A DNA stretch of 64,000 nt from Methanomassiliicoccaceae archaeon COG_1 (GTDB taxonomy: Archaea > Thermoplasmatota > Thermoplasmata > Methanomassiliicoccales > Methanomethylophilaceae): positions 1 through 64,000 of the forward strand of contig JAQQTI010000001.1 in NCBI GenBank assembly GCA_028561875.1, read 5' to 3'. The translations under genes and the position numbers were made by a program. Below are positions 45,265 through 55,340 of the stretch, one piece after another; within the stretch, counting starts at the first letter, position 1, and every line of letters begins with the position of its first letter. The notes beneath the pieces were generated by a model. That model was not told the origin of the DNA. It saw only the letters and a program-made list of their open reading frames with translations, and ran no database searches.

Positions 45265-45896
45265 TCGGGGACCTCCTCCTTGCCCTTCAGGTGCTTGAGG
45301 CGGGTGGTGTTCTCCCTCTCCATCTCCTCAAGGCGGAACTTCACGAACCTCTCGGACTCCTGAAGGTCGGGGACGATCTTGAACTCCAGGGCGTTCACTC
45401 TCCTCTTCGTCTTCTCGATCTCGTCGAGGAGCTTCTTCATCGTGGTCTCGATCTCCGCAGCGCGGACGAGGGTCTCGAGAAGCTTCTCGAAGGCCGCCGC
45501 CGCTTCTTCGGTGTAGGCGGAGGTGTGGATCACGCCGTATCCCTTCGACGTGATGTCGGTGTGGATCGACTCCGCCTCCACCTTGGGGACCACCATCCCC
45601 ATGATGGAGGCGCTGCTCAGCCTGACCTCGGGGTGCGACTTGAGCGCGTAGGCCGCGCTCCTGACCGCCACCTCGCCGTCGACCGCCCTCGCGATGGTTA
45701 TTTTCTTCATCGCGAGCTGGAAGTCCGAAGCCACGCCTGCACGCATCTTCCTCGCCTTGTCCATGACCTCGAAGAACTCGATGATGAGGCCGTCCCTCTT
45801 CATCTTGAGGATCCTGTGCCCCGACTGGGACAGCTTGATCCTCCTCTTGAGGTCGAGAAGGACGGAACGGGTGGGCGTGACATCGTGGGCCGCCAT
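45261..45896 (-). CDS. atpD: A-type ATP synthase subunit D
   Basis: Central stalk rotor subunit, an antiparallel coiled coil of 211 residues. The opening TPTRSVLLDLKRRIKLSQSG and the C-terminal LDEIEKTKRRVNALEFKIVP are the conserved halves of the family. It follows atpB by six bases and is coupled to the small membrane-protein gene downstream. Confidence 0.96.
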   Translation of the reverse strand: MAAHDVTPTRSVLLDLKRRIKLSQSGHRILKMKRDGLIIEFFEVMDKARKMRAGVASDFQLAMKKITIARAVDGEVAVRSAAYALKSHPEVRLSSASIMGMVVPKVEAESIHTDITSKGYGVIHTSAYTEEAAAAFEKLLETLVRAAEIETTMKKLLDEIEKTKRRVNALEFKIVPDLQESERFVKFRLEEMERENTTRLKHLKGKEEVPE

Positions 45897-45902
45897 GTGG
45901 TC

Positions 45903-47330
45903 TCACTCCTTCTTCGGCATATACTTCTCGAGGTACTTGCGGTCGATTCTGGTCAGCTGGTCGATGTCCAGCTCCTTCAGGATGTCCCAGGCGATGTCCA
46001 GGGTGGTCTCGATGGATCTGTCCTCGTCGATGCCCTGGCGGACGATGCGATCTTCGAAAAGGTCCGCGAAGTCGAGGAGCTTCCTGTCCTTGGCGGAGAG
46101 GGAGTCCTTCCCGACGATGGCCACCAGGCCCCTGAGGTCCTTGCCCTCGGCGTAAGAGGCGTAGAGCTGGTCCGAGACGGCTTTGTGGTCGTCGCGAGTC
46201 TTGCCCTTGCCGATGCCGGAGTTCATCAGCCTCGAGAGGGAGGAGGAGACGTTGACCGGCGGGTAGATGCCAGCCCTGTGGAGGTCCATCGACAGCACGA
46301 TCTGGCCCTCGGTGATGTAGCCGGAGAGGTCGGGGATCGGGTGGGTGATGTCGGCCCCGGGCATGGTCAGGATGGGGATCTGGGTGATAGACCCCTGCTT
46401 CCCTTTTATCCTTCCCGCGCGCTCGTAGAGCTGGGCGAGGGTGGTGTACATGTAACCGGGATAGCCGCGCCTTCCGGGCACCTCGTCGCGGGCGGCCCCG
46501 ACCTGGCGGAGAGCCTCGCAGTAGTTCGTGATGTCGGTCATTATGACCAGCACCTGCATGCCCAGCTCGAACGCCATGTACTCCGCGGTGGTCAGACCGA
46601 GCTGCGGGGTGACGATGCGCTCGACGGCGGGGTCGTCAGCGAGGTTCAGGAAGACCACGGCGCTCTTCAGGGCGCCGGTCCTCTCGAACTCGTTCATGAA
46701 CTTCTGCTTCTCCTCGTTGGTTATGCCGAGGGCGATGAACACCACGGCGAACTCCTCGTTCTCGCCGCGGACCTTCGCCTGCCTGGCGATTTGCAGTGCG
46801 ATGTCGTTGTGCGGAAGGCCGGAGGACGAGAAGATGGGGAGCTTCTGTCCCCTGACCAGGGTGTTCATCCCGTCGATGGTGGATATGCCGGTCTCGATGA
46901 AGTCGGCCGGCGAGTCCCTGGCCCACGGGTTGATGGCCGCCCCGGTGATGTCGAGCTCCTTGTCGGGCACGATGGGCGCGCCGCCGTCGATGGGGGCCCC
47001 GGATCCGGAGAGGACCCTGCCGAGCATCTCCTTCGAAACGGGCATCTTCATCGTGTTGCCGAGGAAGCGGACCGAGGCGGACCTGTCGATCCCCGAGGTC
47101 CCTTCGAAGACCTGGACGACCACGACGTCGTCGGAGGAATCCAGGACCTGGCCCCTCTTGACGGAGCCGTCGGACAGCCTGACGGAGACCATCTCCTGGT
47201 ATCCGACCGGCTCGGTCTTCTTGACGTAGACCAGCGGACCGGCGATCTGGGAAATCGTCTTGTACTCTTTGGAGACCGCGGGGGCGGCCTGTGCGGGGGC
47301 TGCTTCAACTTTCTTTGCTCTGGTCGCCAT
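45903..47330 (-). CDS. atpB: A-type ATP synthase subunit B
   Basis: Non-catalytic nucleotide-binding subunit alternating with A in the headpiece. The 475-residue protein has [20 protein letters not shown] in place of a P-loop, [40 protein letters not shown] and [20 protein letters not shown]. An N-terminal extension of about 20 residues rich in Ala and Lys ([17 protein letters not shown]) precedes the beta-barrel. It is two bases from the atpA stop. Confidence 0.97.
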   Translation of the reverse strand: MATRAKKVEAAPAQAAPAVSKEYKTISQIAGPLVYVKKTEPVGYQEMVSVRLSDGSVKRGQVLDSSDDVVVVQVFEGTSGIDRSASVRFLGNTMKMPVSKEMLGRVLSGSGAPIDGGAPIVPDKELDITGAAINPWARDSPADFIETGISTIDGMNTLVRGQKLPIFSSSGLPHNDIALQIARQAKVRGENEEFAVVFIALGITNEEKQKFMNEFERTGALKSAVVFLNLADDPAVERIVTPQLGLTTAEYMAFELGMQVLVIMTDITNYCEALRQVGAARDEVPGRRGYPGYMYTTLAQLYERAGRIKGKQGSITQIPILTMPGADITHPIPDLSGYITEGQIVLSMDLHRAGIYPPVNVSSSLSRLMNSGIGKGKTRDDHKAVSDQLYASYAEGKDLRGLVAIVGKDSLSAKDRKLLDFADLFEDRIVRQGIDEDRSIETTLDIAWDILKELDIDQLTRIDRKYLEKYMPKKE

Positions 47331-47332
47331 GT

Positions 47333-49063
47333 TCAGGCCTCCAATTTGGCGAACTGCTCGTCCATGTCCTTTCCTACGGCGGCGAGCTCCTCGTCTATCC
47401 TCTCTTCGTACTTGGCCTGCTGGAACCTCTGCCTCACGGGGAGGTAGGCGATCTTGTCGACGGGCACACCGTTCTTGAGCGCCTTCTGCGCGAGGTCGGA
47501 GTACTTCCTGATGAGGGCCAGCATGAGGTGCTGCCTCTCCAACGGGCAGTAGCAGTCCACGGGGTGGTACGCGTTCTGCTGTAGGTAGATCTCCCTGATC
47601 ATCTTGGCGACCTCGAGGGTGATCTTCTGCTCGTCAGGCAGGGAATCGGAACCGACCATCTGCACGACCTCCTGGAGCTCGGACTCCTTCTGCAGGACCT
47701 GCATGGCCCAGGATTTGAGCTCGGGGAAGTCCTCCCCGACGTTCTTCACGAACCAGTCCTTGAGCTGGGCATCGTACATTGTGTACGAGGTCAGCCAGTT
47801 GATGGTCGGGAAGTGGCGCCTCTCGCGGAGCTTGGTGTCGAGCGCCCAGAAGACGCGGACGATGCGCAGGGTGTTCTGCGTGACGGGCTCCGAAAGGTCC
47901 CCCCCGGGAGGGGAGACGGCGCCGATGACGGAGATGGACCCGTCCTCGCCGCAGAGCGTCTTACCGCGGCAGGCCCTCTCGTAGAACTCGGAGAGCCTCC
48001 CGGCGAGGTACGCGGGGTACCCCTCCTCCCCGGGCATCTCCTCGAGCCTCGAGGATATCTCCCTCATGGCCTCGGCCCACCTGGAGGTGGAGTCGGCCAT
48101 CAGCGAGACGTTGTAGCCCATGTCGCGGAAGTACTCGGCGATGGTCATGCCGGTGTAGACGGACGCCTCACGGGCGGCGACGGGCATGTTCGAGGTGTTG
48201 GCGATCAGGATGGTCCTCTTCATGAGGGACTCGCCTGTCTTGGGATCGGTGAGGGCCGGGAACTCGGTGAGGACCTCGGTCATCTCGTTTCCGCGCTCAC
48301 CGCATCCGATGTAGACGACTATCTCGGCATCGGAGTACTTCGCTAGGGACTGCTGCGTGACGGTCTTCCCGGTGCCGAAAGCGCCGGGGATGGCGGCCGC
48401 CCCTCCCTTCGCGAGGGGGAACATGGTGTCGAGAACGCGGAGCCCGGTGACCAGGGGCACGTCCGGATTGTACTTTTTGAGGACGGGCCGGGGCACGCGT
48501 ACGGGCCAGATCTGCATCATCGGGTACTCCTGGCCGTCGACCTTTACGACGGGGTCGACGACGGTGAAGGCGCCCTCCTTGATGCTCTCGACCTTCCCCT
48601 TCTTGACGTTCGGAGGGAGCATGATGCGGTGGAGCATCGGGCCCTCGCTGACGGTTCCGATGACGTCGCCGCCCTTGACCTCGGCGCCCTTCCCCACGGT
48701 GGGCTTGAATTCCCATTTCTTCTCCCTGTCGAGTCCAGGTACGGAGGCGCCCCTCAGGATGAAGTCGCCCATCATGTCCCTGAGCACCGGGAGGGGCCTC
48801 TGTATCCCGTCGTAGACGGAAGTGAGAAGTCCCGGCCCGAGCTCGACAGACAGCGGCCTCCCGGTGTTAGACACCGGCTCGCCGGGCTTGACGCCCGAGG
48901 TATCCTCGTAAACCTGGATGATGGAATAGTCGCCGACGATTTTGATTACCTCGCCCATCAGCTTCTCTTTACCGACCTGTACCACGTCGTACATCCTCGG
49001 TGAGATGCCGGTGGCCGTGACCACGGGGCCGGCGACCCTGTAAATTACACCTTCAGTGCTCAT
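47333..49063 (-). CDS. atpA: A-type ATP synthase subunit A (catalytic)
   Basis: Catalytic subunit making ATP from the proton or sodium gradient. Walker A GAFGTGKT is at residues 227-234; the archaeal non-homologous insertion is at about 115-190 ([20 protein letters not shown]). [19 protein letters not shown] and [19 protein letters not shown] complete the catalytic site. The 576-residue length is standard. No intein is present. Its ATG directly follows the atpF TGA. Confidence 0.98.
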   Translation of the reverse strand: MSTEGVIYRVAGPVVTATGISPRMYDVVQVGKEKLMGEVIKIVGDYSIIQVYEDTSGVKPGEPVSNTGRPLSVELGPGLLTSVYDGIQRPLPVLRDMMGDFILRGASVPGLDREKKWEFKPTVGKGAEVKGGDVIGTVSEGPMLHRIMLPPNVKKGKVESIKEGAFTVVDPVVKVDGQEYPMMQIWPVRVPRPVLKKYNPDVPLVTGLRVLDTMFPLAKGGAAAIPGAFGTGKTVTQQSLAKYSDAEIVVYIGCGERGNEMTEVLTEFPALTDPKTGESLMKRTILIANTSNMPVAAREASVYTGMTIAEYFRDMGYNVSLMADSTSRWAEAMREISSRLEEMPGEEGYPAYLAGRLSEFYERACRGKTLCGEDGSISVIGAVSPPGGDLSEPVTQNTLRIVRVFWALDTKLRERRHFPTINWLTSYTMYDAQLKDWFVKNVGEDFPELKSWAMQVLQKESELQEVVQMVGSDSLPDEQKITLEVAKMIREIYLQQNAYHPVDCYCPLERQHLMLALIRKYSDLAQKALKNGVPVDKIAYLPVRQRFQQAKYEERIDEELAAVGKDMDEQFAKLEA

Positions 49064-49369
49064 TCATTCGTCCTCTGCTTTAAACAAATCAACTCCAATG
49101 ACCCTCCTAACCTTCTCGCGGAGGTCGCTCTGGTCGCCACCGACGGGGACGACCACGGGCTGGATCGAGTCCATGACCTTCGTCTTGTAGTTATTGGGCA
49201 GATGCCGCAGGTCCTCCGCGTTCACCGCGAGGATGCCGACATTGGAATCGGACATCGCTTCCTGCATCTTCTCCTGGTAGTCTTCCTTCCCCGCGACGAA
49301 GACGCGCCTCACGCCTGCGAGCCTGAACCCGAGGGTGAACTCGTCGCTGCCGATAACCGCTATCTCCAT
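49064..49369 (-). CDS. atpF: A-type ATP synthase subunit F
   Basis: A 101-residue rotor subunit with a Rossmann-like fold: IAVIGSDEFTLGFRLAGVRR at the start and GILAVNAEDLRHLPNNYKTK in the middle. It is one base from atpC and abuts atpA in the operon. Confidence 0.95.
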   Translation of the reverse strand: MEIAVIGSDEFTLGFRLAGVRRVFVAGKEDYQEKMQEAMSDSNVGILAVNAEDLRHLPNNYKTKVMDSIQPVVVPVGGDQSDLREKVRRVIGVDLFKAEDE

Positions 49370-49370
49370 C

Positions 49371-50420
49371 TCAAATCACCAGAAGCCCTTTCATCGTCTC
49401 GACGTCCAAGCCGCTGTCCACACCGTGGGCTATCATGCGGATGTTCCTCGCCTCATTCCTCTTGTGAATCATGTAGTCCACGACGGGGATGACCGAGAGG
49501 GGATACATGTGGGCGACGCTGTTCGCGAGCTCGGCATTGTAGCGGTCGATGGCGGCCACCACGTCGAGGACCGAGGCGTTGTCGGTGAGGGCGCCCTTGA
49601 TCTCGTTATGAATCTTGAGGCCCTGCATCTCGTTGCCCGCGGACACCACGTCGGCGGCCGCTGCAATCTGCGCGTAGGTCTTCTCGTCGACCTCCTGGCC
49701 GCCGGGGATGAAGTACTTCATCGCCTCCTCCCCGCCGATCCTCTCGACCTTCAGCTTGAGCAGGGTCTCGACGTTCTGCGCGTCGACTACCCTCTCGAGG
49801 TACGTGCGGAAGATCCTGTTCGCCTGCGTGGTCGTACCGACGGACAGCAGGAGGTTCCTGTAGAACGTCTTCGCAAGCTCGTCCTCGATGTCCTTGAGCA
49901 TGCGGTCGTTCCTATAGGCGGCGACCGCCTCGTCGGACACCCTCACGCCGGTCTTCGACGCGAAGAGGTCGAGGGTCTCCTCTACCCCGGGGGCGGCGAC
50001 CAGGTCGTCCAGGTCGTCCATGTCGAGCCTGCCGGCGGGGACGAGATCCTCGCGGATCTCCTCGACGGGGAGGCCGTAGTTCTTGCCGCGCAGGATCACC
50101 TCGAGATTGGTGAAATCCCATTCGGACAGGTACGCCTCCACCATGTTGCGGAGCTCGCCGGTGGACGCTTTCAGGATGCTGCGGAAGGCGACGGCCATGT
50201 TCGCATAGGTGGCGTACTCGACGAGGCTCAGCCCCGTGTACCTGTTCCCGAGCTCGGTCATCTCCTTCGAGTAGCCGGCCTCGCTGATGTAGTGCGAGAT
50301 CTCGGGGACGGACATCATGAGCATCTTGCTGTAGTCCTCCTCCTTGAGGAGGCGGGACTTCTTCGCCTTGGCACGCGCCGACGTGTATGCGTAGTTGCCC
50401 TTCCCGCTGCGCTGGAACAT
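49371..50420 (-). CDS. atpC: A-type ATP synthase subunit C
   Basis: The funnel-shaped subunit coupling the membrane rotor to the central stalk (V-type d homologue). The 349-residue length and segments YAYTSARAKAKKSRLLKEED, LRNMVEAYLSEWDFTNLEVI and IPVVDYMIHKRNEARNIRMI match the family. It is five bases from atpE. Confidence 0.95.
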   Translation of the reverse strand: MFQRSGKGNYAYTSARAKAKKSRLLKEEDYSKMLMMSVPEISHYISEAGYSKEMTELGNRYTGLSLVEYATYANMAVAFRSILKASTGELRNMVEAYLSEWDFTNLEVILRGKNYGLPVEEIREDLVPAGRLDMDDLDDLVAAPGVEETLDLFASKTGVRVSDEAVAAYRNDRMLKDIEDELAKTFYRNLLLSVGTTTQANRIFRTYLERVVDAQNVETLLKLKVERIGGEEAMKYFIPGGQEVDEKTYAQIAAAADVVSAGNEMQGLKIHNEIKGALTDNASVLDVVAAIDRYNAELANSVAHMYPLSVIPVVDYMIHKRNEARNIRMIAHGVDSGLDVETMKGLLVI

Positions 50421-50424
50421 GCTC

Positions 50425-50982
50425 TCACCCGAACAGTATGTCGGACAGCTGCTTCAGATTCTTGTCCCAGATCCCCTGGAGGAGTGCCCTGTACTGCATA
50501 TCTACCTCGACCGTGCCGTCCTGGCTCTGCAGGATGAGTCCGGAGCGGATCCTGGGATCCTTCTCGACGGACTTGACGCCAAGCTCCTTCGCCGAGAAGC
50601 CGTCGCTTTCGGACATGAGGGCTTTGGGTTCGTCGATGACGGTCTTGGCGGAACGGACCATGGCCTTGTAGTACTCCAGCTTCTTCTTGGCGGGAGCATT
50701 CTCGAGCTCAGCTAGCGCTGACTCGAAGGCCTCGGCGAGCACCTCCTTCTTCTTGGACAGGACCAGCTTTTTGCTCTCCAGCTCAGCGCTCGAGCGCTCC
50801 TGGCGGGCGAGGGCCTCCTTGGCTTCCGTGACCCTCTTGTCCTGCTTTGCTTTCATCCCGGCAATCTCGGCGTCCGCCTTGGCGTTGATTGCCCTGACCT
50901 CCGCATCGCACTCCTCGCGGATGCGGGCGGCGGCGGCTTCGGCGGAAGCCTGGATCTCCTTCGTCACGCTGTCCAGTGCCAT
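50425..50982 (-). CDS. atpE: A-type ATP synthase subunit E
   Basis: Peripheral stalk subunit pairing with AtpH. The first 110 residues are a charged coiled coil (ARIREECDAEVRAINAKADA), followed by the globular C-terminal domain (RIRSGLILQSQDGTVEVDMQ). ATG 50982 is chosen because the upstream in-frame segment is not conserved in type. Length is 185 residues. Confidence 0.94.
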   Translation of the reverse strand: MALDSVTKEIQASAEAAAARIREECDAEVRAINAKADAEIAGMKAKQDKRVTEAKEALARQERSSAELESKKLVLSKKKEVLAEAFESALAELENAPAKKKLEYYKAMVRSAKTVIDEPKALMSESDGFSAKELGVKSVEKDPRIRSGLILQSQDGTVEVDMQYRALLQGIWDKNLKQLSDILFG

Positions 50983-50999
50983 AGGTAGGCCCCTAGGAC

Positions 51000-51242
51000 T
51001 CACATGACGAAGATGGCCATGATAGCGATGACTAGACCGAAGATGACGACGGTTTCCGGAAGGACCATGAAGATCATGGACCTCCCGAACAGGCTGCTGT
51101 CCTCGGTGATTGCACCGATGGCGGCGGCGCCGATGTCCTTCTCGGCCATGCCGGTTCCGACGCCGGCGAGGCCGACGGCGAGGCCGGCGCCGATGGCGAT
51201 AAGTCCGTTTGTAACGTCAGCTACTCCTTCTGTGACAACCAT
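51000..51242 (-). CDS. atpK: A-type ATP synthase subunit K (rotor ring c subunit)
   Basis: An 80-residue two-helix proteolipid: GLIAIGAGLAVGLAGVGTGM and SMIFMVLPETVVIFGLVIAI. The single ion-binding carboxylate is the Glu in LPETVVIFG. The two-helix size, not a fused multimer, predicts a conventional c-ring. ATG 51242 is chosen over an upstream TTG. Confidence 0.95.
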   Translation of the reverse strand: MVVTEGVADVTNGLIAIGAGLAVGLAGVGTGMAEKDIGAAAIGAITEDSSLFGRSMIFMVLPETVVIFGLVIAIMAIFVM

Positions 51243-51247
51243 ATTTC

Positions 51248-53437
51248 TCAAACCTCTTGTGTATCAATGTTGGCGTTTTTTGAACTGAAAAACGTTTTCT
51301 TGCGGATTTCCCTGAGCGGAGAGAACGCGATGCCGTTCCCGTCGAAGAACCTGGTCATGAGCTCGACGAACTGCAGCCTCAAGGCGTGCAGGCCGCCGGA
51401 CAGGATGGCGAGGGTCCATATGACTAGGTGCAGGAACGCTAACAGCAGAATCCCGATGATCGTGAACGCGATGTTCGCGGTCGGATCGAGGACCGTTATC
51501 GTATCTCCTGCGGCATCGATGACCGCCATCGTCGGGAGGATCATCCCTATGCAGATGTAGTTGAACGCGAGGGCCATCCCCGCCTTCGACATCGCGATGG
51601 CCGCGAGACGGGTGTAGGAAAGGATCTGCCCGAGGAACTCGGGCAGGGCCATTATCGCGCCCATGGCGCCTTCTCCCTTGATGCCGATGCCGGTACCGAT
51701 GGCGAGAAGGATTATGCTCAGGATGAAGACGACGCAGGTCGTGCCCCCGTCGGTCAGGAGCCCCCAGTCCGCGCCGCCGGAAGCCATCATGGCGTTTGTT
51801 AGCGCGTAGCAGAAAGCGATCATGCCGAAGAACGAGATGATGAGGCCGCCCTTCGCGAAGAAGGCCCCCCTGCCGTTCTCCTGGATCATGTGATTGTAGA
51901 ATCCGCAGAGATATCCGATCGCGAGGTGCACGATGCCGATGTAAACCGCGAGCTTCAGAAGGAATCCGACCTCCACGAGCTTGCCGACGCCGTGATGCGT
52001 TCCCGCCGCGTGGTCGAACGAGGGCATCATGTTAGCGAACCATTCGGGGAACTGTTGCCCGAAGATCCAATCCCACGTGACGCTCGTTCCGCCGAGTGCG
52101 ACGCTGTCCTCGTGCCAATGCCATGCACCGACGTCATCGTAATGACCGCCGATGAAGTGCATCCCGAGGAACTCGCCGTAGAAGAACAGACCGAAGATTG
52201 CGGCCCATATCCCTCCGAAGAAGAGGGCGAGGGCGATGGAGCGCCAGTCCTTGTGGCGCGTCTTCTTCAGCCCGTAGGCGCCCAGGATGATGAAGGGTAT
52301 GGCGTAGCCGAGGTCCCCGACCATGTACCCGAAGAACAACGGGAGGAATATGGCGATGAGGACGGTCGGGTCTATCTCCTGATACCTGGGTATCGAGACC
52401 AGGCTCGTCGCGTACTCGAACTCGCTCACGATCTTCCCGTTCTTCTGCCTGGTCGGAACCTTGCTGAATCTGGGCTCGGCGGCCTCGCTGTCCGCCAGTT
52501 TCCTGCCACGGGTCTCCTGGAACTCCACGTACACGTCGTCGCCGAGCTTCTGTTCGAGCCCCGCCTTCACGGCGTCGACTTTGGCGGTCGGCACCCAGGC
52601 ATCCATGACGTAGGAGTATCTGCTCACCGCGACCCGGAGGGGCACGGAGCCCTTCTCCACCTCGATCGCCAGCTCTTCGTCGGTCCCCTTCAGGAACGAC
52701 ATGTGCTTCGACCTCAGGGCATCGAGCGAAGTGTTCGCGGCCTCCAGCCTCTCGGTGGCGGCGGCGATGTCCGCGTCCACCTTCTTCAGCGCCTCGGCGG
52801 GCGTTAGGCCCTTGGGCCCCTGAGGTACCTGGATCTCCGCGAACCCGTAATCCGCGAGCGCGGCGGCGGCATTGTCGGCGGACTCCTTCCTGACGAAGAC
52901 GGCGACGACGCCGCCCTTCTTCTTCCTGTAGTCCGCGAAGACTTCCGCCCCTTCTATTGAGAGCGCGGTCGGGTCGGCGACGGTGGTGCCGACCAGGACT
53001 GCCAGGCTATTGTACCCGCTGTAAAGGTCGAGAGGCAGTGACAGCCTCTCCAAGGTTTCCAAGTTCTGTTTTCTAGCGTTTAGTTCAGTGATTTTCTGGG
53101 TGAGATCATTCCTTGCGTCGACGGCCTCGAGGACCTCCCTCTCGACGCTCTCGACGTCGCCGGCGGAGATTTGCTTGCGCACGTCCTCGACGGCGACGTC
53201 GGCGGTACTGGTCTTGTTGGTTATGCCCAGCTCCTTCTCCATCGCCCTTACCTTGAGAAGCCTCTCGGAGGCCTTCGAAGTGCTGGGCGTGGGGGAACCG
53301 ATGGACAGCCCGTCGTCGCCGGTGGTATGATCGATGACGTGCAGGGACCCCACGGAATAGAACGCATCGATGGCGTCCTCCATGCGGGATTTCGTCCCTG
53401 CGACGACAATCCTACTCATCGACTCAGGAAGAAGCAT
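51248..53437 (-). CDS. atpI: A-type ATP synthase subunit I (a subunit)
   Basis: The stator subunit forming the ion half-channels. The N-terminal 370 residues are cytoplasmic with coiled coils (ITELNARKQNLETLERLSLP). The C-terminal half has about eight membrane segments including FLPLFFGYMVGDLGYAIPFI and the conserved LGQILSYTRLAAIAMSKAGM, whose Arg is the essential charge. The ATG at 53437 overlaps the end of atpH and has GAGAGG six bases upstream. It is the largest gene of the operon at 729 residues. Confidence 0.97.
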   Translation of the reverse strand: MLLPESMSRIVVAGTKSRMEDAIDAFYSVGSLHVIDHTTGDDGLSIGSPTPSTSKASERLLKVRAMEKELGITNKTSTADVAVEDVRKQISAGDVESVEREVLEAVDARNDLTQKITELNARKQNLETLERLSLPLDLYSGYNSLAVLVGTTVADPTALSIEGAEVFADYRKKKGGVVAVFVRKESADNAAAALADYGFAEIQVPQGPKGLTPAEALKKVDADIAAATERLEAANTSLDALRSKHMSFLKGTDEELAIEVEKGSVPLRVAVSRYSYVMDAWVPTAKVDAVKAGLEQKLGDDVYVEFQETRGRKLADSEAAEPRFSKVPTRQKNGKIVSEFEYATSLVSIPRYQEIDPTVLIAIFLPLFFGYMVGDLGYAIPFIILGAYGLKKTRHKDWRSIALALFFGGIWAAIFGLFFYGEFLGMHFIGGHYDDVGAWHWHEDSVALGGTSVTWDWIFGQQFPEWFANMMPSFDHAAGTHHGVGKLVEVGFLLKLAVYIGIVHLAIGYLCGFYNHMIQENGRGAFFAKGGLIISFFGMIAFCYALTNAMMASGGADWGLLTDGGTTCVVFILSIILLAIGTGIGIKGEGAMGAIMALPEFLGQILSYTRLAAIAMSKAGMALAFNYICIGMILPTMAVIDAAGDTITVLDPTANIAFTIIGILLLAFLHLVIWTLAILSGGLHALRLQFVELMTRFFDGNGIAFSPLREIRKKTFFSSKNANIDTQEV

Positions 53438-53756
53438 CTATTGCCCTCTCGAATTCTCTCGTGAGGAAATCGTTGACTTCCTTGATCTTCCCCTCTGCGG
53501 ACTTCCCTATGGAGGCGGCCTCCTTCTCACCTTTGGCGAGCTTCTCGGCCTTCTCCTTGTCAAGGGTCGCCTGCTCCTGCGCGAGAGCGGCCTCGAAGGC
53601 GGCGCGCTCGCTGGCGGCCTCCTTCTGCACCCTCTCCGCGGAATCCCTGCGGGCCTGAGCGATGGCTGCCTTCTTGTCCGCCTCGGCTTGCGCCACGATG
53701 GAGTCAGCCCTCGACTCAGCCTCCTTTATTTCCGAAAGTATGTCAGTTCGGCTCAA
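53424..53756 (-). CDS. atpH: A-type ATP synthase subunit H
   Basis: Peripheral stalk coiled-coil partner of AtpE, 110 residues, highly charged throughout (IKEAESRADSIVAQAEADKK, AAFEAALAQEQATLDKEKAE). It is the first gene of the leftward operon atpH-I-K-E-C-F-A-B-D plus the small membrane protein. A TATA-like TTAAGTA element near 53800 could be its promoter. Its end overlaps atpI. Confidence 0.93.
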   Translation of the reverse strand: MSRTDILSEIKEAESRADSIVAQAEADKKAAIAQARRDSAERVQKEAASERAAFEAALAQEQATLDKEKAEKLAKGEKEAASIGKSAEGKIKEVNDFLTREFERAIDASS

Positions 53757-53816
53757 ATTACACTCCCCGACTAATTCGTGAGGCTCGGTATCCGCTGACT
53801 GTACTTAATGCCTCCC

Positions 53817-54365
53817 TCATTTTAAAAAAGTTAGAAACTCTCGGCAGACGTGACGCCTGGTTCGCCGCTTAGGGTCGGCAGGGGAGGGGCTTTCGATGTT
53901 CTCGAGGTCGGCGAAGTCGTCCGCGGTGACTCTACGCACCACGAGTCCCGACTTGCCGATGATCTCCTTCGACAGGTCGTCCATGTAGCCCTTGTCGTAG
54001 ACGATTTCGGTTATGCCGGCGTTGATGAGGATTTTGGCGCAGAGGCTGCAGGGAAAGGTCGTGGTGTATATGGCGGCGCCCTTGACGCTCGTGCCGAAGT
54101 ACGCCGCCTGTGCGACGGCGTTCTGCTCGGCGTGGACGCCGCGGCAGAGCTCGTGCCTCGTCCCGGATGGGATGTTGAGTTGGATCCTGATGCAGCCGGT
54201 CTCGGAGCAGTGGGGAAGCCCGCGAGGGGCGCCGTTGTAACCGGTAGAGAGAACGTGCTTGTCCTTCACGATGACGGCGCCCACGTGGCGCCTCAGACAG
54301 GTGGACCGGGTGGAGGCCAGCTTCGCCATGTCCATGAAGTACTTGTCCGAGGTGGGGCGCTGCAT
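53817..54365 (-). CDS. Deoxycytidylate (dCMP) deaminase family protein
   Basis: A zinc-dependent deaminase supplying dUMP for thymidylate synthesis. The catalytic HxE is in [20 protein letters not shown] and the zinc cysteines are in [21 protein letters not shown] ComEB-like opening, [20 protein letters not shown], and an inserted loop ending in [15 protein letters not shown] support the dCMP deaminase assignment. The 182-residue protein is divergent from the signal peptidase gene. Confidence 0.9.
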   Translation of the reverse strand: MQRPTSDKYFMDMAKLASTRSTCLRRHVGAVIVKDKHVLSTGYNGAPRGLPHCSETGCIRIQLNIPSGTRHELCRGVHAEQNAVAQAAYFGTSVKGAAIYTTTFPCSLCAKILINAGITEIVYDKGYMDDLSKEIIGKSGLVVRRVTADDFADLENIESPSPADPKRRTRRHVCREFLTFLK

Positions 54366-54446
54366 GTTCGGCTGATGCGTGTCTCTGTACTTTACCCTAT
54401 CCTAGTGGAGGAATAGTACATAGCAGATGTGCCAGATTTAGTATTG

Positions 54447-55340
54447 ATGCGGATTGCCCGTGACCGCCCCTACGGCACGTTAATAAGGGATGAAGAAATA
54501 CGAAGCGCGATGAGAAGGAGCACTCTGGAGATGGCCGTCGCTCTGGCGGTTGTCCTCTGCGTCATATTCGGTGCAAAAATCGTCATGGGCAGCGTCTCTG
54601 GTGCTTCATCGCCGTTCACCGTCGTAGAGAGTCAGAGTATGCAACACGACTCTGGAAGATCAGACATAGGCACCATCGATACGGGCGATATGGTGCTCGT
54701 ACGCTCGCTCGACAAACACGGAAAAATTATCACATACGTAGAAGGTTCCCAGACTGGCTATTCCCGGTTCGGGGAGTACGGTGACGTGATTATCTATGAG
54801 AGGGGAGGAGGTCAGAACCCCGTCATCCATCGCGCGATTCTGTGGCTGGAATACAATAACAATGAATTGAAGACATGGAACGCGCCCTCGCTCGCGAATT
54901 GGGAGTATAAAAGCCAGTGGTACTGCCCCAGCGGATCCGACTACGGCCACCTCTCCGGTACACTCACCCTGTACAACATCGGGGAGTTCGATAAAAAGGT
55001 GTCCGTCAACCTTTCACAAATACAGCCGAACAGCGGATATCTGACGATGGGGGACAGTCGGGATAACACCAACTTCGATCAGACGATGGGCATCATCAAC
55101 TCGCCAATAAATGATGGCCTCATAAAGTCCGTCGCCTGGAAAGAGATCCCCTGGCTCGGCGCCGTCAAACTGATAATGAAGGACAACACCGTGGCCCTCA
55201 ACGCTTGCGCCCCGAACAGCGTCCCGAACCTCATCTTCGCCATAGCCTCCTTCGTCATCTCGCTTATTCTAGTAAGTTTTCTTATGGACGCGATATACAT
55301 CCAAATAGTGAAGGATAGGATCCGCAAGGACCCCTTCTGA
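54447..55340 (+). CDS. Signal peptidase I (S26B, archaeal/ER type)
   Basis: Removes signal peptides from exported proteins. An N-terminal membrane anchor (ALAVVLCVIFGAKIVMGSVS) precedes the catalytic Ser in VVESQSMQHDSG. The catalytic His is in NPVIHRAILWLEY and the Asp in LTMGDSRDNTN, as in Ser-His-Asp S26B enzymes. A second membrane segment is near the C-terminus (LIFAIASFVISLILVSFLMD). ATG 54447 is chosen; GTG 54429 is an alternative. The stop lies four bases before an origin-recognition-box-like repeat. Confidence 0.88.
   Translation: MRIARDRPYGTLIRDEEIRSAMRRSTLEMAVALAVVLCVIFGAKIVMGSVSGASSPFTVVESQSMQHDSGRSDIGTIDTGDMVLVRSLDKHGKIITYVEGSQTGYSRFGEYGDVIIYERGGGQNPVIHRAILWLEYNNNELKTWNAPSLANWEYKSQWYCPSGSDYGHLSGTLTLYNIGEFDKKVSVNLSQIQPNSGYLTMGDSRDNTNFDQTMGIINSPINDGLIKSVAWKEIPWLGAVKLIMKDNTVALNACAPNSVPNLIFAIASFVISLILVSFLMDAIYIQIVKDRIRKDPF

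Noticed and set aside
45291-47447. 718-codon plus-strand open frame
   Set aside because: It is antisense to atpD and atpB. Long antisense frames are common here because of codon bias in GC-rich genes.
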